The position numbers and the translations under genes are program-made. DNA of 64,000 nt from Glaciibacter superstes DSM 21135 (GTDB lineage Bacteria > Actinomycetota > Actinomycetes > Actinomycetales > Microbacteriaceae): positions 124,001 to 188,000 of the forward strand of contig NZ_ATWH01000007.1 in NCBI RefSeq assembly GCF_000421145.1, in the 5' to 3' direction. The notes under the pieces were generated by a model. The model was not told the DNA's origin. It saw nothing but the letters and a program-made list of their open reading frames with translations, and did no database searches. Below, piece after piece: positions 9,065 through 18,069 of the stretch (positions within the stretch are counted from its first letter, which is position 1; each line of letters begins with the position of its first letter).

Positions 9065-9565
9065 TTAGAACGGAGTCTCGTCGCTGAAGTTGCCGGGGCT
9101 GTTCCAGACGTCGCCTGCTGCTGCGGGTGCAGCAGCAGGGGCGCTGGGAGCCCACGGCTCTTCTCCGCCACCGGCGGGCGAACCGCCGCGGCCAGAGGAG
9201 GACTGTGCGCGAGTGATGCTGGCGGTTGCGTAACGGAGGCTGGGGCCGATTTCATCGACCTCAAGCTCGAAGCTGGTGCGCTTCTCGCCTTCCTTCGTCT
9301 CGTACGAACGCTGCTTGAGTCGTCCGGATGCGATGACGCGGGAACCCTTGGTCAATGAACCGGCCACGTGCTCGGCGAATTCACGCCAGACGCTCGCACG
9401 CAGGAACAGCGCTTCGCCGTCTTTCCACTCATTGGCCGCGCGGTCGAACGTGCGCGGAGTGGATGCGATGGTGAAGTTGGCAACCGCCAGCCCGTTCTGC
9501 GTGTAGCGCAGTTCCGGGTCTGCGGTGAGGTTGCCCACCACGGTGATTACGGTCTCGCCGGCCAT
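9065..9565 (-). CDS. ssb: single-stranded DNA-binding protein
   Basis: 166 residues. The N-terminal OB fold (about 1-110) contains [41 protein letters not shown] and [17 protein letters not shown] Gly/Pro/Ala-rich linker follows, then an acidic-hydrophobic tip ending ETPF, a variant of the DDDIPF peptide that recruits replication proteins. The gene starts two bases after the rpsF stop, so the two are translationally close. It coats single-stranded DNA at the fork and in repair. Confidence 0.96.
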   Translation of the reverse strand: MAGETVITVVGNLTADPELRYTQNGLAVANFTIASTPRTFDRAANEWKDGEALFLRASVWREFAEHVAGSLTKGSRVIASGRLKQRSYETKEGEKRTSFELEVDEIGPSLRYATASITRAQSSSGRGGSPAGGGEEPWAPSAPAAAPAAAGDVWNSPGNFSDETPF

Positions 9566-9567
9566 GG

Positions 9568-10188
9568 CTACTTGTCGCTTGCCTTGTCGGCGGACGCTTC
9601 AGCGGGGGCCTCTGCTTCGACAGGAGCTTCGACTTCGGCTTCGACGGGAGCTTCGGCTTTGGCCTTGGCGGGAGTCTTCGCCTCAGCGGGCTCTGCTTTG
9701 GGCTCGGCCTTAGCCTCGGCCTCAGCAGACTCTGCCTTGGCAGCAGGCTTCGACGCGGCGGCAGCAACCTTGGCAGCCGGGGCGGCGGCCTTGGTGTCTG
9801 GCTTGGCATCGGACTTGGCCGGTGCAGATGCCTTCGGGTTGGCAGCCTTGCGGGCGGCCTTCTCGTCGGCAAGCTTCTTGGCCTCGGCGACCTGAGCGAT
9901 CGCTTCCTCTGCGCGCAGAACCTTCGTGCGCATGACGGCTTCCGACAGCTTCAGCTGGCGGTCAAGCTCGGCCGTCGACTCGGCGTTAGCGGTGAAGTCG
10001 ACGACGGCGTAGATGCCTTCCGACTTCTTGTTGATCTCGTATGCGAGACGGCGACGACCCCAAACGTCAACCTTGTCGATCGTTCCGCCATCGTTGCGAA
10101 CAACGTTGAGGAACTTGTCAAGGCTGGGAGCTACGGTGCGCTCATCGATCTCGGGATCGAGGATTACCATCAACTCGTACTGATGCAT
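9568..10188 (-). CDS. rpsF: 30S ribosomal protein S6 with long Ala/Lys/Glu/Pro-rich C-terminal tail
   Basis: 206 residues, about twice the usual S6 length. Residues 1-95 are a normal S6: [40 protein letters not shown] and [16 protein letters not shown]. From about 96 to 206 the chain is a low-complexity tail of Ala, Lys, Glu, Pro and Asp with repeated EAPVEAE and [10 protein letters not shown] units, ending SADKASDK. The start ATG 10188 has AAGGAGG nine bases upstream. Tail function is unknown; it is probably disordered and solvent-exposed. Confidence 0.95.
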   Translation of the reverse strand: MHQYELMVILDPEIDERTVAPSLDKFLNVVRNDGGTIDKVDVWGRRRLAYEINKKSEGIYAVVDFTANAESTAELDRQLKLSEAVMRTKVLRAEEAIAQVAEAKKLADEKAARKAANPKASAPAKSDAKPDTKAAAPAAKVAAAASKPAAKAESAEAEAKAEPKAEPAEAKTPAKAKAEAPVEAEVEAPVEAEAPAEASADKASDK

Positions 10189-10260
10189 GACTAACCCACC
10201 TCCTTCGGACTAAAACGGCTGCAGACTTTCTGCAACAGGAGGGTTGTGCATGTGCTGTAA
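10189..10260 (-). promoter_or_regulatory. rpsF leader with small hairpin
   Basis: The leader holds a strong Shine-Dalgarno AAGGAGG and, about 20 bases further upstream, a perfect short inverted repeat TGCAGA-CTT-TCTGCA at 10220-10234. S6 operons in many bacteria carry an S6:S18-binding leader RNA. The hairpin here could belong to such an element, but I could not match the full consensus. Confidence 0.35.
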
Positions 10261-10428
10261 GCGGAGGCCGGGACTCCGGCGCGCAGACAACTGAGCAAGA
10301 CTACCGGACTCCGCTCCCCGGCGCCACTCCACTCACGTGTACCCGTCCTTCCGCCCACAATCGCCGTTTGCGCTGACACTCCCCGTAGCAGCGGCGATGC
10401 CCGGCGCCAACGGCGATTCCCGAGACAT

Positions 10429-10878
10429 TCACGCACGCCTCTCACCGTTCCGGCCGCAATCCGGCTTCGAGCAGCAGGGTGCGAAGGTTCTGCGCCCGCA
10501 ACGCAACGTCCCAGATCCAGCGCGCCATTCCATGGCGACGCCGTTCTTGGAGTGCACTCCGCGGCGCCCGGCCGCCATCAGGTGCACCTCGCGGGGCAGG
10601 CTCCCGATCATGGGCAGCCCCCACAGGATCGCCGCCGACTGGTGCGAGAACACCGGCGCCACTTTTCGCGTCGCCGCAACGGCCCGCATCCGCAGGAGGT
10701 ATTTGTCGCGTTCACTCACCTCTGGCCATTCCGCGGCGTCTACGAAGACACCGCGCCGCAGTCTGACCAACTGCTGGCGTGCCACCGCCCGGTGCAAGCT
10801 GCGTGGGTTCTCGCCCACGAGGGCCAACTCGCTGCTGCGCTGCAGGGGCCGCCACCCGGCCGTGGATTGTGTTGTCAT
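10429..10878 (-). pseudogene. decayed AbiEi-antitoxin/DUF559-like protein, N-terminal part
   Basis: The frame encodes 149 residues whose first 120 or so resemble the N-terminal half of actinobacterial AbiEi-type or DUF559 proteins: RAVARQQLVRLRRGVFVD, SERDKYLLRMRAVAAT and FSHQSAAILWGLP. Such proteins usually run near 300 residues. Here the frame ends in a Cys/Arg-rich tail that looks out of frame, while a neighbouring frame (about 10442-10490) keeps NLRTLLLEAGLRPER, which could be the true C terminus. An internal deletion plus frameshift explains this best. It lies between rpsF and cca and has no partner toxin gene. Confidence 0.55.
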
Positions 10879-11076
10879 GCCGACAATGGTCGGTCAGTCC
10901 GAGGCGTCGAACCGCCTCAATGCGGGCATCTGTGAATAACCTGCAGTGAACGCGCCCTGTGTATAACTCCCTGCGCCGTGCCCGCAATCGCCGAATTCGC
11001 CGACCGTCGCCGCTCTGGCGGCGTCAACGGGTACAAACAGCGACTCTCGCCGAAATTGGGAGACGGGCACGGCGAG

Positions 11077-12507
11077 CTACTCGTCGCGCGCCGCCCACCA
11101 CTCCAGCAGGCGCCTGGTCGCCTCATCCGCACCGAGCGGACCGTCGTCGAGGCGCTGCTCGAGCAGGTAGCGGTACGCCTCCCCGACATCACGCCCTGGC
11201 CGGATGCCGAGGATCGCCATGATCTGTTCGCCGTCGAGATCGGGGCGAACCGCCGCCATCTCCTCCTGCTGGGCAAGCTCCGTAATCCGCTGTTCGAGAT
11301 CATCGTAGGCAAAGCCCAGCCGGTCGGCCTTGCGCCGGTTCCTGGTGGTCACATCGGCCCGCGTGAGAATGTGCAGCCGCTCAAGCTGGTCGCCGGCGTC
11401 GCGCACGTATCGCCGAACGGCCGAGTCGGTCCAGGTACCTTCCGTGTATCCGAAGAACCGCAGATGCAGTTCAATCAGCCGGGAGACGGCGTTGATGGTG
11501 TCGTTGTCGAACCGCAGTGCGCGAAGCCGCTTCTTCGCCAACTTCGACCCGAGAACATCGTGGTGATAGAAACTGACGACTCCACCCGGTTCCAGCTTGC
11601 GAGTGGCCGGCTTCCCGATGTCGTGCATCAGCGCAGCCAGGCGCACGATCAGGTCCGGGCTCTCCAGGGTCCCCCGTGACGTCTCGTAGCCGATCGCCTG
11701 CTCGATCACCGTGAGCGTGTGCTGGTAGACATCCTTGTGATGGTGGTGCTCATCGGTCTCCAGCCGCAGCGCAGGCAGCTCGGGGAGCACGATCTGGGCC
11801 AGACCCGACTCCACAAGCAGTTCAAGCCCCGCGCGGGGGGTGTCGGAACGAAGCAACTTCGACAGTTCCTCGCCGATGCGTTCCGCTGAGATGTTCCGGA
11901 TGCTGCCGGCCATCGCTTCCATCGCCACAGCGGTGTCGGTGTCGAGCGTGAAACCCAGCTGGGCGGTGAACCTGGCCGCGCGCAGCATCCGCAGCGGGTC
12001 GTCGCCGAAGGAGATCTCCGGGGTCGCGGGGGTGCGAAGCCTCATGGCAAGCAGGTCATCAATGCCGCCGGACGGATCGACGAGGGTGACCTGCGGAAGT
12101 CGCAGTGCCAGTGCATTCACCGTGAAGTCGCGACGAACCAGGTCGTCTTCCAGGCTGGTGCCGAACACCACGTCTGGCTTACGGGTTGCACCGTCGTAGC
12201 TGTCGGCACGGTAGGTGGTGATTTCAACGGTCTCGCCGTTGATGCGGGCGCCGATGGTGCCGAACGCCCGGCCGATGTCCCACTGCGCATCCGAGAGGGG
12301 AATGACCAGCTTCAGAATCTCGTCTGGCGAGGCATCCGTTGTGAAATCAAGGTCGTTGGTGACCCGGCCGAGGAAGGCGTCGCGCACCGGGCCGCCAACC
12401 AGGGCAAGCTCGTGCCCAGCCGTGGCGAAGGCGGTGGCCAGGGGGGAGACGGTGGGAGACGCTGCCAGTTCGCCCAGCCGCGCGAGGGCTGCTGCGACGC
12501 TCTGCAT
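11077..12507 (-). CDS. cca: CCA tRNA nucleotidyltransferase
   Basis: 476 residues. The N-terminal nucleotidyltransferase head has ALVGGPVRDAFLGR and the metal-binding DLDFTTDA, then AFGTIGARINGETVEITTYR and RRDFTVNALAL. A tRNA-binding middle and a C-terminal HD domain (AALMHDIGKPATRK) follow. The enzyme adds or repairs the 3'-CCA of tRNAs. This is needed here because neither tRNA gene in the window encodes CCA. It is divergent from the DUF6049 gene, 81 bases away. Confidence 0.95.
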   Translation of the reverse strand: MQSVAAALARLGELAASPTVSPLATAFATAGHELALVGGPVRDAFLGRVTNDLDFTTDASPDEILKLVIPLSDAQWDIGRAFGTIGARINGETVEITTYRADSYDGATRKPDVVFGTSLEDDLVRRDFTVNALALRLPQVTLVDPSGGIDDLLAMRLRTPATPEISFGDDPLRMLRAARFTAQLGFTLDTDTAVAMEAMAGSIRNISAERIGEELSKLLRSDTPRAGLELLVESGLAQIVLPELPALRLETDEHHHHKDVYQHTLTVIEQAIGYETSRGTLESPDLIVRLAALMHDIGKPATRKLEPGGVVSFYHHDVLGSKLAKKRLRALRFDNDTINAVSRLIELHLRFFGYTEGTWTDSAVRRYVRDAGDQLERLHILTRADVTTRNRRKADRLGFAYDDLEQRITELAQQEEMAAVRPDLDGEQIMAILGIRPGRDVGEAYRYLLEQRLDDGPLGADEATRRLLEWWAARDE

Positions 12508-12588
12508 GTCCCCATGTTAGTTGCCGGCTGCAGAGCTGACACCAGGCGCAAAGCGTTCTCCCGGTATGCACGCCGTAGAATCTCCTGC

Positions 12589-14865
12589 ATGGTGGCCGAT
12601 TCAAATCCTGCGCGTCGGCCCGCGCTCTCTTTCTTCGCCCTGCTCGCCGTGCCGCTCGCTGCGCTCCTTTCTCTGGGAGCGGCGGCGCTGCCTGCCGCGC
12701 AGTCACAGACCACACCGGCACAGGCGCACGCTGCCGCCGACGATGACTCCGCGGTCACGATCAACCTCGCCCCTGTTGGCAATTCCATCGTGTCTGGCGG
12801 CCAGGACCTCACGGTCACCGCGGAGATCACCAACGGCACGTCGGCGGCTCTGCCGGCAGGCACGATCGACCTGTACCTCGCCGAGCGCGCCCTGACAACT
12901 CGCACTGCGCTCGGCGAGTGGCTGAGGCCCGCCGAGAACTCGAGCCCTGGAGACCGCATCTTCAGTGCCCCGACCGGTACTGCGATCCAGCCGGACAGCT
13001 CGCTGACTCTCACCCTGACCGTGCCCGCGGCATCCATTGGGCTCGGCCCGTCGAATGCCTGGGGCGCGCGCGGAATTGCCGCAACGCTGTCTGCTGGCGA
13101 GACCGAGGCTGATCCCGTGCAGGGCAGGGGGGTCTTCGTCTGGTCGACCGGGGAGCCTGTGACGCCGGTCAACCTCGCAATCGTTGTTCCGATTACCACG
13201 CCACCCGGTGCGACCGGCCTGATCGCCGCAGACGACCTGGAGAAGTACACCGGCCCTGGCGGATTGCTCACCCGCCAGCTCGACGACGTCGTGAATCAGC
13301 CGGTGGCAATTGCGATCGACCCCATGATCCTTGCCTCGATCAGGGTGCTAGGAAGCTCAGTTCCACCAACGGCGCTCGACTGGCTCGAACGGCTCGACTT
13401 CGCCACGAACGATATATTCCCTCTCAGCTATGCGGATGCCGACATAGCGCTCCAGGCGCATGCCGGCGTGAATCCCCTGCTGGTTCCGACCTCGTTTGCG
13501 CCAGCGCTGAACCCCGACCTGTTCACGGTTCCGGAAACGCCGGATCCCGAGGAGTCGACCAGCGAGCCGACCAATGAGTCGACCAAGACGCCGACCCCCA
13601 CGCCTACTGCCGGCGAACCGGTGATGCCCACGACGGAAGAATTGCTCGACTGGGACTACACCAGAACCGACATCGGCTGGCCGAGCGCCGGCTCCGTCGC
13701 CCCCGCAGACCTGGACGTATTCGCTGCCAGCGGTCTCACCACCACCATCCTCTCCGGCACGAACGTCACCCAGCCCGACGCGCAAGTCACGCCGAACAGC
13801 GTGTTCAGCGTTGCCAGTGGCCGGGCTGCGGTGGGCGATTTGGCCATCGGGGCGGCCATCCAGCGTGCAGTGACGGCCGCGACCGAGGTGGAGTGGAACA
13901 CGGCGATGTCAGAGGTACTCGCCCAGCTCGCCGTTGTCTCCGCCGAGAATCCGGCCACGCCGCGCACCCTGCTCGCCACCTTCGACAGAGGCGAAGCGCA
14001 GTCCTCGCCCCGTCTGGGTGAAACGCTTGCCGCGCTCTCGTCCGTTCCGTGGCAGGCCGGGGCCACCCTCGACCAGGCACTCGCCGCCGAACCCGCGCAA
14101 GGCGTCACCGTGACGCCCCAGGCCGAGCCGGAAGGCCGCGTCGAGGCGGCTACCCGACTGCTGTCGCGGGAGGCCGAGATCGCGGCGTTCTCTTCTGTCG
14201 CAGCCGATCCTGTGATACTCACGGCGACCAGTCGCCTGGACGTTCTGGGCCTGTTCGCCACGTCGTGGCGGGCGGATGACGACGCCTGGCAGGAGGCGGT
14301 GCGCACCAACCTCACGGAGTCCGGTGCCATCCTGAACTCGGTGACGGTGACCAGCCGCGGACCCCTCAATGTCGCCGCGAACCGCGTCGAGCTGCCGATC
14401 GCGCTGAACAACGCATACAACCAGGCGGTCACGGTGAAGATGCAGGTGGTTCCGTCGAACGGGCGGCTGGTCGTTGACGGCGACATCGAGGCCACGATCG
14501 ACGCGGCATCCGCTCGCACCGTCACGGTTCCGGTGACCGCAGCAGTCGGAAACGGAGACGTGACCCTTCGGGTGAACCTGTTCACGCCAGACGGAGTGCA
14601 GATCGGGCAGACGGCGTTCGTCACCGTTGACGTGCACGCCGACTGGGAGGGGATCGTGGCGATCAGCCTCGCCATCCTGGTCGTCCTGTTCTTCGGCTTC
14701 GGGGTGTGGCGCAACATCGCGAGGCGACGCAAGGACCGCGCCGAGCAGGCGGAGCAGTCGGAAACCGCACCTGAGTCTGCAGAGACACCAGAGAAAACAG
14801 AGACTCCAGAGACGACGGATGCCGCACCGAGCGCAACTCATCCCCCGGAAGAACCGCGTGGCTAG
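12589..14865 (+). CDS. DUF6049 family secreted/membrane-anchored protein
   Basis: 758 residues. The N terminus is a signal peptide: Arg pair, hydrophobic SFFALLAVPLAALLSLGAAAL, small residues before AQS. A large Thr/Ala-rich extracellular part follows, with a Thr/Pro/Glu-rich linker at about 316-346. A single transmembrane helix near 687-707 (ISLAILVVLFFGFGVW) precedes a basic stop-transfer and an acidic tail. ATG 12589 is chosen because it fits the signal peptide; the frame upstream overlaps cca. This family sits before murJ in many actinobacteria, suggesting an envelope role, but its activity is unknown. Confidence 0.85.
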   Translation: MVADSNPARRPALSFFALLAVPLAALLSLGAAALPAAQSQTTPAQAHAAADDDSAVTINLAPVGNSIVSGGQDLTVTAEITNGTSAALPAGTIDLYLAERALTTRTALGEWLRPAENSSPGDRIFSAPTGTAIQPDSSLTLTLTVPAASIGLGPSNAWGARGIAATLSAGETEADPVQGRGVFVWSTGEPVTPVNLAIVVPITTPPGATGLIAADDLEKYTGPGGLLTRQLDDVVNQPVAIAIDPMILASIRVLGSSVPPTALDWLERLDFATNDIFPLSYADADIALQAHAGVNPLLVPTSFAPALNPDLFTVPETPDPEESTSEPTNESTKTPTPTPTAGEPVMPTTEELLDWDYTRTDIGWPSAGSVAPADLDVFAASGLTTTILSGTNVTQPDAQVTPNSVFSVASGRAAVGDLAIGAAIQRAVTAATEVEWNTAMSEVLAQLAVVSAENPATPRTLLATFDRGEAQSSPRLGETLAALSSVPWQAGATLDQALAAEPAQGVTVTPQAEPEGRVEAATRLLSREAEIAAFSSVAADPVILTATSRLDVLGLFATSWRADDDAWQEAVRTNLTESGAILNSVTVTSRGPLNVAANRVELPIALNNAYNQAVTVKMQVVPSNGRLVVDGDIEATIDAASARTVTVPVTAAVGNGDVTLRVNLFTPDGVQIGQTAFVTVDVHADWEGIVAISLAILVVLFFGFGVWRNIARRRKDRAEQAEQSETAPESAETPEKTETPETTDAAPSATHPPEEPRG

Positions 14866-16477
14866 CGCCGGCATCGGCCGGGCGAGCATCTTCCTCGCCT
14901 CAGGCACGATCGTGTCGCGCATCCTCGGCTTCGTGAAGTTGTGGGTACTGGCGCAGGTCATCGGCTTGTTCGGCGCAAGCACCAACGCCTTCGCGGTTGC
15001 CAATCAACTGCCAAACACTGTCTACGTAATCGTGGCGGGTGGCGTTCTCACAGCAGTTCTGGTGCCCCAGATCGTACGTGCCGCCCTCCATAATGACGGC
15101 GGCACCGCCTACATCAACAAACTCGTCACCCTTGCCTTTGTCATCCTGGGTGCCGCGACGATCGTGGCCACCGCCCTCGCTCCCGTCCTGACCCTGATCT
15201 GGGGCTCAAACCTTCCCCCGGAACAACTCTCCCTCGCCATCGCTTTCGCCTATTGGTGTCTGCCCCAGATCTTCTTCTATGGGCTGTACACGGTGATGGG
15301 GGAAGTGTTGAACGCTCGCAAATCCTTCGGGCCGTACACGTGGGTGCCCGTGCTCAACAATATTGTCGCCATCGCCGGGCTGGTCATCTTCGCGGCTCTG
15401 TACGGCGCCGATCCCGGCGGTGATCGCCTGGCCTCCGATTTCACCCCGATGATGATCGCCGTCCTCGCGGGCAGCGCAACCCTCGGAGTACTGGTGCAAG
15501 CCGTCGTGCTGTTCTATTTTTGGCGCAGAATCGGCCTTCGCTACCGCCCAGACTTCCGGTGGCGTGGCGTTGGCCTCGGCGCCGCGGGCAAGATGGCGAG
15601 CTGGACTTTCGGCATGATCATCCTGACAACGATCGCCGGCATCGTGGAGACTCGAGTCGCGACCATCGCGTCAAACAACGACGACGCATCCGTACAGGTT
15701 CTGAATACCGCATGGCTCATCTTCATGCTGCCGCATTCCGTGATCACTGTGTCCGTGGCCACGGCGTACTTCACGAGGATGAGCGAACACGCCGCCATCG
15801 GAAATCTTGGCCTGGTGAAGACGGATGCCTCATCTGCGATGCGGGGTACGTCCCTGATCATCGTCATCGCATCGGCGATCATCGTGGTGTGCGCCTACCC
15901 GTTCGCGGCCGTCTTCGTCTCAGACAGCTTCAGCCAGGTCCAGGCGACCGGAAACGTCATCATCGCGTACTTGCTCGGCCTCGTGGCATTCTGCCTCCTG
16001 TTCGTGCTGCAGCGCACGTTCTATGCCCTCGGTGACACTCGCACCCCCTTCTTCTTCACCCTGTTCCAGGTCGTACTGGTGGTTGTCGGCGTACTCGCTT
16101 GCTCGATGCTCCCCGAAGAGTGGATCGCCGTTGGAATTGCGCTTGTGGTCACTGTTTCCGGCATCGCCCAGACCATATTTGCGGCACTGCTCCTGCGTGG
16201 CAGGCTTGGCGGCATTGACGGCAAGCGCATCATCCAGAGCCTGCTGAAGTACCTCGTGGCCGCCGTGATTCCGGTCGGTCTCGGCATTCTGCTGCTGGTG
16301 CAGCTCGGTGGTACGCGCGAAGGCGGCTTCGCCGTCTCCAGCGTGGCCCAGGCCATCGTCTCCATGGCGATCATCGGCCTGGTCATGGCCGTGACCTACT
16401 TCGGAATGCTGATGCTCATGCGCACGAGCGAGCTCAAGGGATTCACCGAACCCTTGCTCGCCCGCATCCGTCGCTGA
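14858..16477 (+). CDS. murJ: lipid II flippase MurJ (MviN family)
   Basis: 539 residues, almost entirely hydrophobic, with about 14 membrane helices as in MurJ. Conserved text includes GTIVSRILGFVKLWVLAQ, NAFAVANQLPN, PQIFFYGLYTVMGEVLNARKSFGPY and LQRTFYALGDTRTPFF. It moves lipid-linked peptidoglycan precursor across the membrane. GTG 14858 is preferred (GGAAG upstream; eight-base overlap with the DUF6049 stop); ATG 14819 would add 13 residues. Unlike the mycobacterial protein it has no fused kinase-like domain. Translational coupling to DUF6049 is likely. Confidence 0.94.
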   Translation: MASAGIGRASIFLASGTIVSRILGFVKLWVLAQVIGLFGASTNAFAVANQLPNTVYVIVAGGVLTAVLVPQIVRAALHNDGGTAYINKLVTLAFVILGAATIVATALAPVLTLIWGSNLPPEQLSLAIAFAYWCLPQIFFYGLYTVMGEVLNARKSFGPYTWVPVLNNIVAIAGLVIFAALYGADPGGDRLASDFTPMMIAVLAGSATLGVLVQAVVLFYFWRRIGLRYRPDFRWRGVGLGAAGKMASWTFGMIILTTIAGIVETRVATIASNNDDASVQVLNTAWLIFMLPHSVITVSVATAYFTRMSEHAAIGNLGLVKTDASSAMRGTSLIIVIASAIIVVCAYPFAAVFVSDSFSQVQATGNVIIAYLLGLVAFCLLFVLQRTFYALGDTRTPFFFTLFQVVLVVVGVLACSMLPEEWIAVGIALVVTVSGIAQTIFAALLLRGRLGGIDGKRIIQSLLKYLVAAVIPVGLGILLLVQLGGTREGGFAVSSVAQAIVSMAIIGLVMAVTYFGMLMLMRTSELKGFTEPLLARIRR

Positions 16478-16599
16478 CCGAACTCTGAGTGCACAGGCCG
16501 GAACACACAGACGATGCGGAATAGCATCCGAATAGTATGTGTTGTACCGGTCAGCGGGCGCAGACGAGAGTCTCCGCCCACACAGTGTAAGGAGTGCGC

Positions 16600-17571
16600 G
16601 TGCGCCAAATCATCATCATCGGCTCTGGGCCGGCCGGGTATACAGCTGCCATCTACGCTGCTCGTGCCAATCTGAAGCCGCTACTCATCGCGAGCTCCGT
16701 CGAGGCTGGCGGTGAGCTGATGAACACCACAGACGTGGAGAACTTCCCCGGGTTCCCCGAGGGCATCCAGGGACCAGAACTGATGACAAAGATGCAGGAA
16801 CAGGCCGAGCGCTTCGGCACGGAGGTCGTCTACGACGACGTCACCAGCCTTGAGCTGACCGGACCGACCAAGAAGGTCACGCTCGGCGACGGCTCGACCC
16901 ACGAGGCCCTCGCGGTGATTTTCTCGACCGGTTCCGCGTACCGCAAGCTGGGTCTCAGCGACGAAGAGCGCCTGTCTGGTCACGGCGTCTCCTGGTGTGC
17001 CACCTGCGACGGTTTCTTCTTCAAGAACAAGACGATTGCCGTCGTCGGCGGGGGCGACTCCGCGATGGAAGAGGCAACGTTCCTCACCCGGTTCGCCGAG
17101 AAGGTGCACGTCATCCACCGCAAAGACACCCTCCGGGCGTCGAAGATCATGCAGGATCGGGCCTTCGCGAACGACAAGATCGAGTTCGTCTGGAATGCGG
17201 AAGTCGCCGGCATCACCGGGGCGGATGCCGTTGACGGCCTTCGTCTGCGCGACACCGTAACCGGCGATGAGAGCACGCTCGACATCGGCGGCCTTTTCGT
17301 GGCCATCGGCAACGACCCGCGCACCCACCTGGTGCACGGTCAGCTCGACCTGACCCCTGAAGGCACCATCGCGGTAGCCGGGCGCTCCTCGAAGACCAGC
17401 CAGGCCGGAGTATTCGCAGCCGGCGACGTCGTCGACCCGACCTATCGCCAGGCGGTCACGGCCGCGGCATCCGGTACCGTCGCGGCCCTCGACGCCGAGC
17501 ACTACCTGACGACGCTTCCCAAAGACCTGCTGGCCAAGGCCAGTGAATCCGAACTCGCAGCCGCCAACTGA
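16600..17571 (+). CDS. trxB: thioredoxin-disulfide reductase
   Basis: 323 residues. An FAD-binding motif GSGPAGYTAAIYAA lies at the N terminus, the NADPH domain starts at VVGGGDSAMEEA, and the redox pair is CATC at about 133-136. The C-terminal FAD motif is AAGDVVDPTYRQ. It transfers electrons from NADPH to thioredoxin, encoded 40 bases downstream. Two GTG starts are possible (16594 and 16600). AAGGAG ends at the first and is five bases from the second, so 16600 is chosen. In mycobacteria sigM lies between murJ and trxB; here it is absent. Confidence 0.96.
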   Translation: MRQIIIIGSGPAGYTAAIYAARANLKPLLIASSVEAGGELMNTTDVENFPGFPEGIQGPELMTKMQEQAERFGTEVVYDDVTSLELTGPTKKVTLGDGSTHEALAVIFSTGSAYRKLGLSDEERLSGHGVSWCATCDGFFFKNKTIAVVGGGDSAMEEATFLTRFAEKVHVIHRKDTLRASKIMQDRAFANDKIEFVWNAEVAGITGADAVDGLRLRDTVTGDESTLDIGGLFVAIGNDPRTHLVHGQLDLTPEGTIAVAGRSSKTSQAGVFAAGDVVDPTYRQAVTAAASGTVAALDAEHYLTTLPKDLLAKASESELAAAN

Positions 17572-17611
17572 CGCTGCGCACCCGAATCTGTAACCAACCA
17601 AGGAGAGATAC

Positions 17612-17935
17612 ATGACTGCACGTGCTGTCACCGACGCGACTTTCGATCAGGAAGTCATCAACAACGACAAGACCGTTCTGGTCGACTTCTGGGCAGAGTG
17701 GTGTGGCCCGTGTCGCGCGGTCAGCCCGATCCTCGACCAAATTGCGCACGAGAACTCGGAGAAGCTTGACATCGTCAAGCTGAACGTCGACGAGAACCCG
17801 GCATTGGCCGCGAAGTACCAGATCACCTCAATTCCCGCGATGAAGGTGTTCCAGAAGGGCGAGGTCGTCAAGACCGTCATCGGCGCCAAGCCGAAGCCCG
17901 CACTCGAAGCCGACCTGGCCGCCTACCTCGCGTAG
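17612..17935 (+). CDS. trxA: thioredoxin
   Basis: 107 residues with the canonical active site WCGPC (Cys31 and Cys34), DFWAEW before it, the cis-Pro loop ITSIPAMKVF and a C-terminal helix. It reduces protein disulfides using electrons from TrxB, encoded directly upstream; AAGGAGAG precedes ATG 17612. The pair forms an operon that ends at a strong hairpin 18 bases after the stop. Confidence 0.97.
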   Translation: MTARAVTDATFDQEVINNDKTVLVDFWAEWCGPCRAVSPILDQIAHENSEKLDIVKLNVDENPALAAKYQITSIPAMKVFQKGEVVKTVIGAKPKPALEADLAAYLA

Positions 17936-17952
17936 CCGACCGGTTTCTTCCA

Positions 17953-17992
17953 GACCCCGCCCGGCACTCGCCGGACGGGGTCTTTCCCTTTA
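17953..17992 (+). terminator. rho-independent terminator after trxA
   Basis: GACCCCGCCCGGC (17953-17965) pairs with GCCGGACGGGGTC (17970-17982) over a four-base loop, with one mismatch, and is followed by TTTCCCTTT. Its position 18 bases after the trxA stop makes it the likely end of the trxB-trxA transcript. Confidence 0.85.
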
Positions 17993-18069
17993 ACGGAAGT
18001 CAGCGCCGAACGGAAGTCTGCGCCGATCAACACCCCATACGATTGAATTCTCACCAGAACGGAAGTGAA

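Noticed and set aside
12412..12588. Upstream extension of the DUF6049 gene into cca
   Set aside because: It would bury the signal peptide and overlap the divergent cca start; ATG 12589 explains the secretion signal.
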